Assembly (NCBI RefSeq): GCF_014048465.1
Contig: NZ_PDLY01000001.1
Location: forward strand, 606,602 to 670,601
Origin: Bombella mellum
Lineage (GTDB): Bacteria; Pseudomonadota; Alphaproteobacteria; Acetobacterales; Acetobacteraceae
Length of the DNA: 64,000 bases
Direction of reading: 5' to 3'
The stretch's first letter is position 1. Every line of letters starts with the position of its first letter. Positions 49,834 through 60,145 of this stretch are shown here, in pieces. The notes below the pieces were generated by a model that made no database searches, had not been told where the DNA came from, and worked only from the letters and a program-made list of their open reading frames with translations. Position numbers and translations under genes: made by a program.

Positions 49834-50640
49834 TTACGAGCCTGTCTTGGCTGCCGTGCCGCTGCTGGCCGTGCTGGCGGTCTGTGTTGCCTGCGCTGCC
49901 TGGGCGGTGTTCAGGGAGAACTCGTTGCCATCCGCCACGGGAATGGAGAGGATGGCTGTGGCCTCACCACGCAGGGACCAGCCGGAGGTGACCGTCATGA
50001 AGCTCACCGTGTCCGTCCCCTCGGCCCCGATAGGCCCGGAGATCTCGGCGGGGACTTCACGGTCCACGAACAGGGCGTTGCAGGCCCGCTCGTCAGGTTG
50101 GAACTCGTCGCCAAAAACGTTGGTGTCAAACTGTCCCTGTGCGCCCATGTCGGGCAGCTCCGGGATGGTCAGGATGACCGCATCCGTGCCGCTTTCACCA
50201 TGGCCCCGCAGCGTGTCATCCGGCGCAAACTGTACGTCCACGTTGGAAGCCTTCATCACGTCGATGATGGGCTGGATGATGCTGGCAGACCCGGCACCGG
50301 GACGTTGGTAGGATGTCAGGCGGCACGCTGTGCCGTGATGACACGGACAGGCAGACCCGGCACCGGGACGTTGGTAGGATGTCAGTTCCACGATGCGGGA
50401 GGTCAGAAGGCCCAGCACACGCTGTGGGGTGAGGAAGACAATCCGGACCGGCGGTCCGCCCGCATTGTACTGGGCGGAGAGGCCCAGCAGGTTGCAGGCA
50501 TTCAGGCGGCCCGTAATGGCCCGCAGGAAGGACTGCAATGCCTGACCGGGGTCGTAGTCATCCAGCGTGGTCTTTTGCCGTTGTTGTCGGCCTGCAGCCG
50601 CTTCCGCCTCATGATGGAGGCACTGTTGATGAGGCCCTCG
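49834..50640 (-). pseudogene. Degenerate phage capsid-like gene
   Basis: The open part (stop 49834, open to about 50538) reads as a phage structural protein: QYNAGGPPVRIVFLTPQRVL, IIQPIIDVMKASNVDVQFAP, ALFVDREVPAEISGPIGAEG, SGWSLRGEATAILSIPVAD. This resembles the DUF2184 type of myovirus major capsid protein. Upstream sequence to about 50640 continues as capsid-like fragments in other frames, so the 5' part is broken. An in-frame 66-bp duplication lies inside (50284-50385). The gap 50641-50967 shows only scrambled sequence. Confidence 0.5.
50284..50385 (-). repeat. 36-bp direct repeats, 66-bp period
   Basis: Identical 36-base copies at 50284-50319 and 50350-50385 separated by 30 bases inside the capsid pseudogene. 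On the minus strand each encodes LTSYQRPGAGSA. The unit is 22 codons, so the duplication keeps frame. Confidence 0.85.
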
Positions 50641-50967
50641 CTAGGGAGATGTTCCAGTTGGAAGCCGTATTGAGGTCTTCACGGGAATAGGCGACACGGG
50701 AGCCAAAGCGGCCTTGCAGGCTTCAGATGCTCGGTTTCTGACCCTGTTCTCACTTAGTTCCGGCCAGTGTGACCGTCCGATTCTTGAGAATGAGCAGCCA
50801 TGAGTGAGCGTCTGGACCAGAAGCCTGCGTGTCCTCTGTCCTGCATAGCGGCAGAATTCCGTCATGAATGTTAGGGGAAGTAGTTGCTCAAAGGTGAGGT
50901 GTAGACTGATGGTTCTTGGCTGCTCCATCTTCTCTTTAAGATTGGAGAGAAGATGGAGTGTCTGGTT

Positions 50968-51687
50968 TTATTTGGGTGTTTTTGATGTTATTAGCCCGAC
51001 CGGGACTGGACCGAGGATCTCTTTCAGTCGGACCAAACCTTTCTGTGTGATGAGGGATTGTGCCACCAGTCTTACAGGAGCTGCCTTTTGGCGGATGGGA
51101 ACACTGCGCACCGTCATGTAGCCGGCTTTGATTTTATCTGCATAGGCACATTTTCGACCCGTAGCAGGATGAGTGTAGAGCCATTTTAGTTCTAGTAGAC
51201 GTTGAATGAAGCGTCGTTCAGGCCAGCCGCACTGTTTGGCACTGTCCCGTAGGCTGTGTGCTTCGGGCAGGGTAGTTGTCTCATCAAAAGATATGCCGTC
51301 TACTTTTACTGTGGCTGCTTTGATCAGTACGTCATGGACAGCTTCTGACGTTTCCTTCTGGGGAGTGATTCCGAGGGTATTTGCCTGATGGAGGATAGGA
51401 AAAGCTGTCATTTTCAGCCATGTCCGAAAACGTTTTGCTTCAGGCTCGTAACTTATGGCAGCGAGAAACCATAGATCCGAGTCGTTGATAATGGTGGTGT
51501 GGAGATGTGCTGCGGTTAGGGGGATGGTAGTGCTTCCGCCGCCCATTCGGGAAACGGTCAGCTGCCCCTCATTGATCCTTAAGATGGCACAGACATCTGC
51601 CAGTATCCAGTGGAATATGGTTCCTTGTTGAAGGACACGGACAGGTTTTTCTTCAAAGGAGAGGGAAAATAGGGTAGCTTGGTCCAC
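50968..51687 (-). CDS. Phage antirepressor (BRO-N/KilAC type)
   Basis: 239 residues from GTG 51687, supported by GAGGAA 6 bases upstream. N-terminal Bro-like part (ATLFSLSFEEKPVRVLQQGT, WILADVCAILRINEG), C-terminal KilAC-like domain (LRDSAKQCGWPERRFIQRLL, LKWLYTHPATGRKCAYADKI KAGYMTVRS). Probably the surviving regulator of the decayed prophage. Confidence 0.7.
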   Translation of the reverse strand: MDQATLFSLSFEEKPVRVLQQGTIFHWILADVCAILRINEGQLTVSRMGGGSTTIPLTAAHLHTTIINDSDLWFLAAISYEPEAKRFRTWLKMTAFPILHQANTLGITPQKETSEAVHDVLIKAATVKVDGISFDETTTLPEAHSLRDSAKQCGWPERRFIQRLLELKWLYTHPATGRKCAYADKIKAGYMTVRSVPIRQKAAPVRLVAQSLITQKGLVRLKEILGPVPVGLITSKTPK

Positions 51688-51969
51688 GCAGTATTCCTCT
51701 TTGTTAGAGTGATTACGGAACGGAAGGAAGGCCTGTCGTTTGAGGTGGGACTCTGGGCAGGTCTTCTTTCCTAGTCTTAAGTTTAGGCAGGGATATTTTC
51801 TCTTGCAAGATAAAAATGGATATATTCTCAACATATTTTTGGGTTCATTCTCAAAAGGAAAATTATTCCCTCATCATCGCAAAACTGTCCCATTTCGTCT
51901 GATAGGCTGCCTGAGTGCCTGCGGGATGGATTCCTCAGGGCATTTCCTCTGCAATGAAGGAGAAGGCAG

Positions 51970-52182
51970 ATGAGCGAGGCTGACAAAGATGATGGCCCTG
52001 TAGGCAAATTTTTCAGTGCTGTCATGGAGGAGCTGAAGGGGGAGGCCGATGGTGGGCACGGCTCTGAAGGGACCTTCGACGATGCCAGGTCCATGCTGGA
52101 TTCTGTCTCCCAGTCTCTGGGAACCAGCAATTTCAGGAAAGCCATCATGGATGCTGCCGTGGAGAAGAAGGAGTCCGAATAG
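51970..52182 (+). CDS. Small acidic hypothetical protein (70 aa)
   Basis: MSEADKDDGPVGKFFSAVME ELKGEADGGHGSEGTFDD, then a helix ending AAVEKKESE. GGAG-like site before ATG. Ordinary chromosomal composition; no family recognised. Divergent from the antirepressor gene. Confidence 0.55.
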   Translation: MSEADKDDGPVGKFFSAVMEELKGEADGGHGSEGTFDDARSMLDSVSQSLGTSNFRKAIMDAAVEKKESE

Positions 52183-52300
52183 GGACAGTCTTCAAAGTAT
52201 GGGTAGTGTCCACCGGAAAGCGGAAGGCAAGGTTCCTGTCTTCTGATATGTGGGACATGTTCACCGTCAGGGGTGAACGTACGTTGAAAGGAAGATTCTG

Positions 52301-52681
52301 ATGTTGCTGAGTCATGTAGTCGTCGGATCGAACGATCTGAAAAAAGCGAAGGCCTTCTATGATGCCCTTTTTGACGTCATGGGAGCGGAATTCTGTCCGC
52401 AGGATAATCCGGACCGGGTCGTGTATCAGAAAGACGGACAGATCTTCATCATCACACGTCCCATCAATGGTGAGGCGGCAACGGTGTCGAATGGTGGGAC
52501 GATCGGTCTGGCCCTTCCCTCGGCAGAGGCGGTGCGGGCTTGGCATGAGGCCGGTGTCGGAGCCGGTGGAAAGAGCATCGAGAATCCGCCGGGCGAACGT
52601 ACGGTGATGGGCATGAAGCTCTATCTGGCCTATCTGCGGGATCCGGATGGCAACAAGCTCTGTGCGTTCCACAAGCTGTAA
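52301..52681 (+). CDS. VOC family protein (glyoxalase/bleomycin resistance-like)
   Basis: 126 residues: LLSHVVVGSNDLKKAKAFYD ALFDVMGAEF, IGLALPSAEAVRAWHEAGVG, and LYLAYLRDPDGNKLCAFHKL. This is the two-module VOC fold with metal-binding His near the start and a final DPDGNKLCAFH strand. Likely a small metalloenzyme of unknown substrate. Confidence 0.8.
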   Translation: MLLSHVVVGSNDLKKAKAFYDALFDVMGAEFCPQDNPDRVVYQKDGQIFIITRPINGEAATVSNGGTIGLALPSAEAVRAWHEAGVGAGGKSIENPPGERTVMGMKLYLAYLRDPDGNKLCAFHKL

Positions 52682-53039
52682 CGGATCAGAATAAGGACAG
52701 TGTGTTCCTGATCATGGCTGCATTTCCTGTGATATGGAGGTGCAGCCATTTTTCATGGCATGAGTAAAACGCAGCCCATCCATACGGGGTGGAGATGAAA
52801 GCAGGACCAGTCCGTATCTAATTGTAATCACATGTAAAATAAAGATTTTTTATATAAAATAGATTTTATCTATTCTATGTAATGCAAGCAAAAAGAATTC
52901 CTGCCTGACGGCTGATTGCAATCGCCTTTCAGGGAGCTTTAACTTTCGGCTTACGGGATGGAGACAGTAATGCCCTCCATCCGACATCAGCCTCTGTAAT
53001 CGTGCGGGGCTGCTTGTTGAGTGAAAAGGATGTATTCAG
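52682..53039. other. Promoter region of the Gfo-like gene
   Basis: 358 bases without a gene. It holds the VOC terminator (52714-52753), an AT-rich stretch (52820-52880) suited to a promoter, and an 8-bp-stem hairpin GGATGGAG/CTCCATCC (about 52957-52982) upstream of the oxidoreductase, which could regulate its mRNA. Confidence 0.4.
52714..52753 (+). terminator. Terminator of the VOC gene
   Basis: ATGGCTGCA (52714-52722) pairs with TGCAGCCAT (52741-52749), followed by a T-run, 33 bases beyond the stop codon. Confidence 0.65.
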
Positions 53040-54284
53040 ATGAGCTCTCACTCACCATCTCACAAGCCGGTAAATGCAGGCCGTCGTCATGTTCTTGGGG
53101 CACTTGGTGCGTCCATCCTGGCAGGTGGGGCTGGCAAGGCCGTGGCGCAGTCTCTTGGCTTCCCGGCCCCGCCGGCCGGTCTGGGGCAGCGTCCGTACCC
53201 GAACCTCCTCCGCCCGCTGAATGACGGTCCCCGCAAGTTCGGCTATGCCATCGTGGGGCTGGGCAAGTATGCCGTCAACCAGATCCTTCCTGCTTTCGCC
53301 GAGTGCGAATATGCCAAGGTGACGGCACTGGTCAGTGGTGATCTCGACAAGGCCCGCCGTCTTGGCCAGCATTATGGGATTGATGAATCGCACCTCTACA
53401 CCTACGACAATTTTGACAAGATTGCGCAGGACCCGGAGGTTGATGCCGTCTACATCATCCTGCCCAATTCCCTTCATGCCGACTTTACGGAACGGGCCTT
53501 CCGTGCGGGCAAGCACGTGCTGTGTGAGAAGCCGATGGCCGTCACGGTTGAGGAATGTCAGCGCATGATTGCTGCCGGCAAGAAGGCCGGCAAGAAGCTG
53601 ATGATCGGCTATCGCTGCCATTTTGACCCCGTCACCCAGAAGGCCATCGAGCTGGCCCGCAGCAGCATCGGCAAGCCGCAGATCATCACCACGGACAATG
53701 GTGACAATACCGATCCGACGGACCCGACCTACCAGTGGCGTCTGACCCGCTCCCTGTCCGGTGGCGGTGCGCTGATGGACCTGGGCATATATGGTGTCAA
53801 CGGCTCACGCTACATGCTGAATGAAGACCCGATCGAGGTTCAGGCCACCATCATGCCGCCGTCTGACCCGATGTTCCGTGAGATCGACGAGACCATCGTC
53901 TGGATCATGAAGTACCGTTCTGGTGCCGTGGCACATGGCAGTGCCTCCTTCAACGTGAATGCCATGTCCCGCTTCAACCTTCAGGGGACGGATGCCTCCC
54001 TGCGGATGGATCCGGCCACGAGCTACTGGTGCAACAGTGTCAGCCACTGCACGAGTGGCGACACGCATACATGGTCCACGCCGATGTTCACCATCCCGGC
54101 CCTGAACCAGTTCTCCGCCCAGCTGGACCATCTGGCCATCAGTGTTGCCAACAACACGCCGCTGGCAGCCACGGGTGAAGAAGGCATGCAGGATGTCCGT
54201 CTGATCCAGGCCATGTACCAGTCTGCCAATTCCGGCAGCCGTCCAGTCTCCACCGACTGGGGCGACTGGCGCAAGACCATCTGA
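53040..54284 (+). CDS. TAT-exported Gfo/Idh/MocA oxidoreductase (glucose-fructose oxidoreductase-like)
   Basis: 414 residues. Twin-arginine leader NAGRRHVLGALGASILAGGA with cleavage near AVA. Rossmann domain YAIVGLGKYAVNQILPAFAE, then AVYIILPNSLHADFTERAFR and HVLCEKPMAVTVEEC (catalytic Lys of the EKP motif), followed by a C-terminal beta-sheet domain with GGGALMDLGIYGVNGSRYML. Periplasmic GFORs keep NADP(H) bound and couple glucose oxidation to fructose reduction. The family match is strong; substrate is inferred. Confidence 0.85.
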   Translation: MSSHSPSHKPVNAGRRHVLGALGASILAGGAGKAVAQSLGFPAPPAGLGQRPYPNLLRPLNDGPRKFGYAIVGLGKYAVNQILPAFAECEYAKVTALVSGDLDKARRLGQHYGIDESHLYTYDNFDKIAQDPEVDAVYIILPNSLHADFTERAFRAGKHVLCEKPMAVTVEECQRMIAAGKKAGKKLMIGYRCHFDPVTQKAIELARSSIGKPQIITTDNGDNTDPTDPTYQWRLTRSLSGGGALMDLGIYGVNGSRYMLNEDPIEVQATIMPPSDPMFREIDETIVWIMKYRSGAVAHGSASFNVNAMSRFNLQGTDASLRMDPATSYWCNSVSHCTSGDTHTWSTPMFTIPALNQFSAQLDHLAISVANNTPLAATGEEGMQDVRLIQAMYQSANSGSRPVSTDWGDWRKTI

Positions 54285-54311
54285 TCATTCCGGTTGGATG
54301 TCATGCAGGAG

Positions 54312-54342
54312 GGGAGGCCGCATCCGTGCGGTCTCCCTTTTC
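54312..54342. terminator. Terminator between convergent genes
   Basis: GGGAGGCCGCA (54312-54322) pairs with TGCGGTCTCCC (54327-54337), followed by TTTT on the plus strand. It lies between the ends of the oxidoreductase and ruvX genes. Confidence 0.7.
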
Positions 54343-54355
54343 TGTATCGGCAGGA

Positions 54356-54820
54356 TCAGGCCGCAGTGGCGTCCAGCCAACCCTGGAGCATGTAGGCTGC
54401 GGCCATCTTGTCCACGACCTCGCCACGCCTTTTGCGGGTCATGTCGGCTTCCTGAACGAGGAAGCGGTTCACGGCACTGGAAGACAGCCGCTCATCCCAC
54501 AGGCAGGCTGGCAGGCCCAGACGGTCGCTGAGATCACTGGCCCAGTCGCTGGCGGCACGGGCCGCCGGGCCAAAGCTGCCATCAAGTGAAAGGGGAAGGC
54601 CAACCACAAGCCCGCCAATTTCATGCTTCTGGCAGAGGGCCTGAAACTGGGGGATCATCTGCTTCATCTTGCCACGGGTCAGGACGGTCAGGGGAGAGGC
54701 CAGCATGAGAGCCGTGTCGGAGAGGGCCACACCGATCTGTCTGCTGCCGGGGTCCAGCCCCAGAATGGAATGTGCTGCCGTGAGCTGATTACGCAGGTCA
54801 TGTGGATTGAATAGTGTCAT
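54356..54820 (-). CDS. ruvX: RuvX/YqgF Holliday junction resolvase-like protein
   Basis: 154 residues with the RNase H-like fold: SILGLDPGSRQIGVALSDT (catalytic Asp), IGGLVVGLPLSLDGSFGPAA, and LPACLWDERLSSSAVNRFLV, ending AAAYMLQGWLDA. Thought to act in 16S rRNA 5' maturation and/or recombination. Divergent from gatC, an arrangement common in Acetobacteraceae. Confidence 0.9.
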   Translation of the reverse strand: MTLFNPHDLRNQLTAAHSILGLDPGSRQIGVALSDTALMLASPLTVLTRGKMKQMIPQFQALCQKHEIGGLVVGLPLSLDGSFGPAARAASDWASDLSDRLGLPACLWDERLSSSAVNRFLVQEADMTRKRRGEVVDKMAAAYMLQGWLDATAA

Positions 54821-54891
54821 GGCAAAGGGGTATGATCGCTTTCATGGCCGTAATAGGCTGATGTGATTGATGTCTGAAAGCAGGATTATAC

Positions 54892-55179
54892 ATGTCGCTT
54901 GATGCGAAAACAGTGGCAAAAATGGCCAGGCTGGCAAGGGTCGGCCTCTCGGACGAGCAGGTCCATACCTATCAGAAAGAGATGCAGGGGATCATCGGCT
55001 GGGTTGACCAGCTCAATGAGGTGGATGTGACCGACGTTCCGCCGATGATCGGAACAGGCCTGGCCCAGCCACGTCTGCGGGACGATCAGGTGACGGATGG
55101 CAACTGCCGGGACGAGGTGCTCTCCAACGCACCGGACCGTGAAGGCCCCTTCTATACCGTGCCGAAGGTGGTGGAATGA
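54892..55179 (+). CDS. gatC: Aspartyl/glutamyl-tRNA amidotransferase subunit C
   Basis: 95 residues: [60 protein letters not shown] and FYTVPKVVE are the GatC landmarks. It stabilises the GatA/GatB complex. The stop overlaps the gatA start. Confidence 0.95.
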   Translation: MSLDAKTVAKMARLARVGLSDEQVHTYQKEMQGIIGWVDQLNEVDVTDVPPMIGTGLAQPRLRDDQVTDGNCRDEVLSNAPDREGPFYTVPKVVE

Positions 55180-56666
55180 TGAGCAGCATTTTTGATCATA
55201 CTCTTGCTTCTGCCCGTGAGGCTCTCCGGTCCCGCAAGATTTCTGCCGTCGAGCTGGTCGATGCCCATATCGACGCCATCGAACGTCTTGATGACGGGCT
55301 GAACAGCTTCATCACCCGCACGCCCGAGCAGGCCCGTCTTGCCGCCAAAGAGGCGGATGCCCTTCTGGCGAAGGGGGAGGGGGGGAGCCTCTGTGGCCTG
55401 CCCATCGGGATCAAGGACCTTTTCGCAACGGAAGGCGTCCGCACGACGGCGGCCAGCAAGATTCTTGGCAATTTCGTGCCGCCCTATGAAAGCACCGTGA
55501 CGGCGAACCTGAAGCGTGATGGGGCCATCTCGCTGGGCAAGCTGAATCTTGATGAATTCGCCATGGGGTCCACCAACCTGACCTCTGCCTTTGGCGGTGT
55601 GGAAAATCCGTGGAAGCGTCGTGATTCCGATGCGAAGCTTGTTCCGGGCGGTTCTTCTGGCGGATCTGCTGCGGCTGTGGCGGCAGGGCTTGTCCTGGGG
55701 GCGACTGGGACGGATACGGGTGGTTCCATCCGCCAGCCTGCAGCCTTCTGCGGGATTGCGGGCATCAAGCCGACCTATGGCCGCTGCTCCCGGTTCGGGA
55801 CGATCGCCTTTGCCAGCTCTCTGGATCAGGCGGGGCCGATGGCCCGTACCCTTCAGGACTGTGCCATTCTTCTTGAATCCATGGCCGGGTTTGACCCCAA
55901 GGATTCCACCAGCGTGAACAGGCCCGTCCCACATTATGAGGCGGCTCTCGGGCGTGGCGTGAAGGGGCTGAAGGTTGGTATTCCCAAGGAATATCGCATT
56001 GATGGTCTGCCTGCCGAGATTGAAGCCATCTGGCAGCAGGGGATCAACTGGCTGAAGGAAGCTGGCGCCGAGGTGGTGGACATTTCTCTGCCGCATACGA
56101 AGTATGGTCTTCCGGCCTATTATATTGCTGCTCTGGCAGAGGCATCCTCCAACCTCGCCCGGTATGATGGTGTCCGCTTTGGGGAGCGTGTCAGCGGTGC
56201 GTCTCTGGATGCACTTTATGAAGCCACCCGTGCTGCCGGGTTCGGGGATGAGGTGAAGCGTCGTATCCTGCTGGGTACCTATGTGCTGTCTTCCGGCTAT
56301 TACGATGCCTATTATCTCCGTGCCCAGAAGGTTCGTACGCTGCTCCAGCGTGACTTCCTGAAGGCGTATGAGACGGTTGATGTCATCCTGGCCCCGACGG
56401 CTCCTTCCGGGGCGTTTGCCTGGGATGAAAAGCCGACTGACCCGGTTCAGGTCTATCTGAATGACGTCTTTACGGTGCCGGCCAGCATGGCAGGCGTCCC
56501 GGCCCTGTCCGTTCCGGCCGGGCTGGATGGCCGTGGCGTGCCGCTCGGGCTTCAGCTGATCGGCCGTTTCTTTGATGAGGAAACGCTGCTGGCTGCCGGT
56601 TCCGTTCTGGAGCAGGCCGCTTCCTTTACCCATCGTCCCACCATTCATGCAGGGGTGTCAGCATGA
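55176..56666 (+). CDS. gatA: Aspartyl/glutamyl-tRNA amidotransferase subunit A
   Basis: 496 residues of the amidase signature family. Catalytic triad: Lys in [15 protein letters not shown], cis-Ser in [20 protein letters not shown] and Ser in [20 protein letters not shown]. It releases ammonia from glutamine for transamidation of misacylated Glu-tRNA(Gln)/Asp-tRNA(Asn). Two adjacent ATGs (55176, 55179) are possible starts. Confidence 0.95.
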   Translation: MMSSIFDHTLASAREALRSRKISAVELVDAHIDAIERLDDGLNSFITRTPEQARLAAKEADALLAKGEGGSLCGLPIGIKDLFATEGVRTTAASKILGNFVPPYESTVTANLKRDGAISLGKLNLDEFAMGSTNLTSAFGGVENPWKRRDSDAKLVPGGSSGGSAAAVAAGLVLGATGTDTGGSIRQPAAFCGIAGIKPTYGRCSRFGTIAFASSLDQAGPMARTLQDCAILLESMAGFDPKDSTSVNRPVPHYEAALGRGVKGLKVGIPKEYRIDGLPAEIEAIWQQGINWLKEAGAEVVDISLPHTKYGLPAYYIAALAEASSNLARYDGVRFGERVSGASLDALYEATRAAGFGDEVKRRILLGTYVLSSGYYDAYYLRAQKVRTLLQRDFLKAYETVDVILAPTAPSGAFAWDEKPTDPVQVYLNDVFTVPASMAGVPALSVPAGLDGRGVPLGLQLIGRFFDEETLLAAGSVLEQAASFTHRPTIHAGVSA

Positions 56667-58123
56667 GCGCATATCGTATCACGGGTGAAACTGGCGAATG
56701 GGAAGTCATTGTCGGGCTGGAGGTCCATGCCCAGATTGTCAGCCAGTCCAAGCTGTTCTCCGGTGCCTCTGCGGAATATGGCGGGGAACCGAACACGCAT
56801 GTCAGTCTGGTCGATGCCGGTTTTCCCGGCATGTTGCCTGTCCTGAACCGTGAGTGTGTGGCACAGGCTGTACGGACGGGCCTTGGGCTGCGGGCACAGA
56901 TCAATCTTTTCAGCCGCTTTGACCGGAAGAACTATTTCTACGCTGATCTGCCGACGGGCTATCAGATCAGTCAGTTCGAGCATCCGATCGTTGGCAAGGG
57001 CACGGTGGAGATCGAACTTTCTGATGGTGAGATCCGCCATATTGGCGTGACCCGGATGCACATGGAGCAGGATGCGGGCAAGTCCATTCACGATCAGGAC
57101 CCGACACGCTCTTTCATCGATCTGAACCGTGCGGGTGTTGCTCTCATGGAGATCGTGAGTGAGCCGGATATCCGCTCTCCGGAAGAGGCTGGAGCCTATC
57201 TTCGCAAGCTTCGTCAGATACTGCGTTATCTGGGGACGTGTGACGGCAACATGGAGGAAGGCTCCATGCGTGCAGATGTGAACGTTTCCGTCCGCCGTGA
57301 GGGGGAAGAGGGGTACCGCACGCGCTGCGAGATCAAGAACGTCAATTCCGTACGTTTTGTCATGCAGGCGATTGAGGTTGAGGCACAGCGTCAGGTGGAC
57401 ATCTGGGAGTCTGGTGGAGAGATCGATCAGGAAACTCGTCTTTTCGACCACGTGAAGAGCGAGACACGGTCTCTGCGGACGAAGGAAGATGCGCATGATT
57501 ACCGCTACTTCCCGGAGCCAGATCTCCTTCCGCTGGTCATCGAACAGTCCTGGGTTGATGAGCTGAAGGCAGCCCTGCCGGAACTGCCAGAGGACAAGCG
57601 TGCCCGTCTGGAAAAAGAATATGGCGTGTCCCGGTATGAGTCCGGCGTGCTGACGGCGGAGCAGTCCGTTGCCGACTTCTACGAGACGGTTGCCCGTGGG
57701 GCTGACGCCCGTCTGGCCACGAACTGGATTCTGGGTGACTTCTTCGCTGCGCTGAATCGCACGGGGCGTAGCATCGAGGACAGCCCTGTTTCTGCCGAGG
57801 CACTGCGTGAGCTTCTGTCCCTGATCAGTGATTCCACCATCAATGGGAAGATTGCCAAGGAAGTCTTCGAGGACATGGTGGAGACAGGAGAGAAGCCCTC
57901 TGTTATCGTGGACCGCAAGGGCCTGCGGCAGGTGACCGACACGGGAGCCATCGAGGCGGCCATCAGTGACATCCTGGCGGCCAATGCAGACAAGGTGGAA
58001 GAGTACAGGAGCGGCAAGGACAAGCTTTTCGGCTTCTTTGTCGGGCAGACGATGAAGGCGATGAAGGGGAAGGCAAATCCTGCCATGGTGAACGAGTTGC
58101 TGAAGAGGCTGCTTGCCTCCTGA
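56663..58123 (+). CDS. gatB: Aspartyl/glutamyl-tRNA amidotransferase subunit B
   Basis: 486 residues: [79 protein letters not shown], and the C-terminal YqeY-like helical tail [20 protein letters not shown]. It binds the misacylated tRNA and carries the kinase/transamidase sites. Coupled to gatA by ATGA. Confidence 0.95.
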   Translation: MSAYRITGETGEWEVIVGLEVHAQIVSQSKLFSGASAEYGGEPNTHVSLVDAGFPGMLPVLNRECVAQAVRTGLGLRAQINLFSRFDRKNYFYADLPTGYQISQFEHPIVGKGTVEIELSDGEIRHIGVTRMHMEQDAGKSIHDQDPTRSFIDLNRAGVALMEIVSEPDIRSPEEAGAYLRKLRQILRYLGTCDGNMEEGSMRADVNVSVRREGEEGYRTRCEIKNVNSVRFVMQAIEVEAQRQVDIWESGGEIDQETRLFDHVKSETRSLRTKEDAHDYRYFPEPDLLPLVIEQSWVDELKAALPELPEDKRARLEKEYGVSRYESGVLTAEQSVADFYETVARGADARLATNWILGDFFAALNRTGRSIEDSPVSAEALRELLSLISDSTINGKIAKEVFEDMVETGEKPSVIVDRKGLRQVTDTGAIEAAISDILAANADKVEEYRSGKDKLFGFFVGQTMKAMKGKANPAMVNELLKRLLAS

Positions 58124-58217
58124 AAATTATGAAAAAGAGTGCTGTAGGGGGGTTTACGTCAGCGTCATTTCCCCCTACAAACACTCCTGCAAACGCCGTG
58201 TAAAAACCGTTTACAGC

Positions 58218-58310
58218 GGAGGGGTGGCCGAGAGGCTGAAGGCGGCGGTTTGCTAAACCGTTATACGGGTAACTCCCGTATCGTGGGTTCGAATCCCATC
58301 CCCTCCGCCA
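58218..58310 (+). tRNA. tRNA-Ser(GCT)
   Basis: Complete class II tRNA: acceptor GGAGGGG/CCCCTCC, anticodon loop TTGCTAA (anticodon GCT), a long variable arm (TATACGGGTAACTCCCGTA), T arm GTGGGTTCGAATCCCAT and CCA. A broken integrase gene begins about 150 bases downstream, marking it as the integration site of the second prophage. Confidence 0.93.
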
Positions 58311-58463
58311 CGGTTTCATGTCATACAGTGACACTCCACGACAGAAACCCTAGAAAATAGCCAGAAATGAACGCTACAATGCGTCGCATTGTGACATGTA
58401 GCGACATTTAACGACACGAAAATGCGGGTATTTTTGTGGGTAACGGTCGGCTATGGTGGGTAA

Positions 58464-59669
58464 ATGCTGACTGACATTGCTGCAAGACGCCTGAAACCCC
58501 AAGAGAAACCCTATAGAAAAGCCGACTCAGGTGGTCTGACCATCAGGGTCTTACCCAACGGGTCGAAACCCTAGCAGTCCCGATACAGGGTAGGAGGCAG
58601 AGAGAGTACCCTATCAATCGGGCCATATCCAGAGGTTTCTCTGGCGCAGGCACGGGCCGCCCGTGATAAGGCGAAGACCGAGCTCACTCAGGGCCAATCG
58701 TGACCCAAACATTACCGGAAAACAGGAAAAGGCCGCCGCCGCTGGGGTAAAGAACCGCCTCCAGAACATCGGGGAAGACTGGCTGAAAGTGAATGAAGGC
58801 CGCTGGACACCGAAGCATGGGGCCAGGTCCGCTCGACCCTTGAGTAGCTTGTCTGGCTGAAGCTGGGGAATGTCCCGGTAGCCGAGATCACGCCTCCCAT
58901 GATTCTGGCGGTCGTCAGGGATATTGAGAAAAGGGCCGCCATCGAGACCAGCAGAAGAGTATTGCAGCGCATTAGTGCTGTTTTTATACATGCTGTTGCT
59001 CACGACCTGACGGACAGCAACTCGGCGGCAAATCTCAAGAGTGTTCTGGCCCCGGTCGTACACCAGAGACGGTCGGCCATTACGGAACTGCCTAGGTTGT
59101 ATCAGTTGCTCGCAGACGTTGAGAGTATGCCTGCTAGGCCGACCACGTTGCTGGCCTTGCGCTTTCTGGCTCTGACCGGGGTAAGGTCGGGAGAGGTTTG
59201 CGGGGCACTTTGGAGCGAGATTGATGGAGACCTTTGGAATATCCCGGCCCAGCGCATGAATATGAAGCGGGCACACGTGGTTCCGTTATCTCGGCAGGCT
59301 TTGGAGGTTCTGGCGGTTCTGAGGGAGTTGACGGGTAACGCCCTGTACCTGTTCCCCTCCCAGCACAACGTGAATAGACTCCTATCAGGGAACGCTCCAG
59401 GGTATTGTCTCAATAGGGCGGGCTATCAGGGCGTTCACTGTCCACACGGGTTCAGGTCGTCCCTCTCCACGATAATGAATAGCCGCCACCCACAGGACGG
59501 GGCTTTCATTGAGCTGATCCTTGCTCATGAGAAAAACGATAAAATAGCAGCGGCGTATAATAGGGCGCAGCACATAGAGGAACGCCGGGGCATCCTTCAG
59601 GAGTGGGCCGACCTCATCTGTGAAGGTATAGGAAACCCCCGCCATCTACTAGAGGTGAGGGCGAGGTGA
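58464..59669 (+). pseudogene. Broken P4-type integrase
   Basis: ATG 58464 opens the usual DUF4102 arm domain (MLTDIAARRLKPQEKPYRKA DSGGLTIRVLPNGSK) and stops at 58572. Further N-terminal pieces follow in other frames ([17 protein letters not shown] near 58640). From about 58899 the catalytic part is open to 59669: FLALTGVRSGEVCGALW (Arg), HCPHGFRSSLSTIM, ELILAHEKNDKIAAAYNRA (Tyr). At least one stop and one frameshift disable the gene. Confidence 0.8.
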
Positions 59670-60032
59670 TTTGCCCTCTACCGCCCTGCACTCTGCCCGC
59701 TCGTTCCCGTAATCTGTCAGGAACACGGGAACCTCCCATAGATCGGGATGCGCCCGCAGCTCCGCAGCTAGGGCGGCCTGTTCCTGCGGGCTGTACTGCA
59801 CCAGCGGCGGGCAGATGAGCCGGGCAGGAGCAGGGGGCATCCGCCTAGAAGGGCAGCCACAAACGCCGCCAAGAGGGTCGTCCCTGCCAGATAGAGAGTT
59901 GTGTTTCTCTCCCGCATCCAGACTGCACACGGGCAGCGTTCCGGCCCGCCCCGCCCGATAGCAGAACCAGATCAGGCCGATGATGAAGGAAAGGGCGGCA
60001 ATGATGATGCCGCCCCAGAAATAGAGATCCAT
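59649..60032 (-). pseudogene. Spanin-like lysis locus with frameshift
   Basis: ATG 60032 gives MDLYFWGGIIIAALSFIIGL, an i-spanin-like TM start. Later in the same frame ARLICPPLVQYSPQEQAALA AEL and PVFLTDYGNERAECRA look like an Rz1-type o-spanin C-terminus, but its lipoprotein leader (LYLAGTTLLAAFVAALLGGC) is in another frame. The two parts would join if the C-run near 59835-59840 had one more base. Spanins disrupt the outer membrane at lysis. Confidence 0.5.
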
Positions 60033-60145
60033 GGTCCATCTTTCAGGTGATTCCCATGAGTGAATCACTTTGGCCTTTTCGGCAGTATTTTTGTGAGTTC
60101 TCCGCCGATAAAGGGGGTGATTCACCTTGGTGTTTGCAGGATGGT

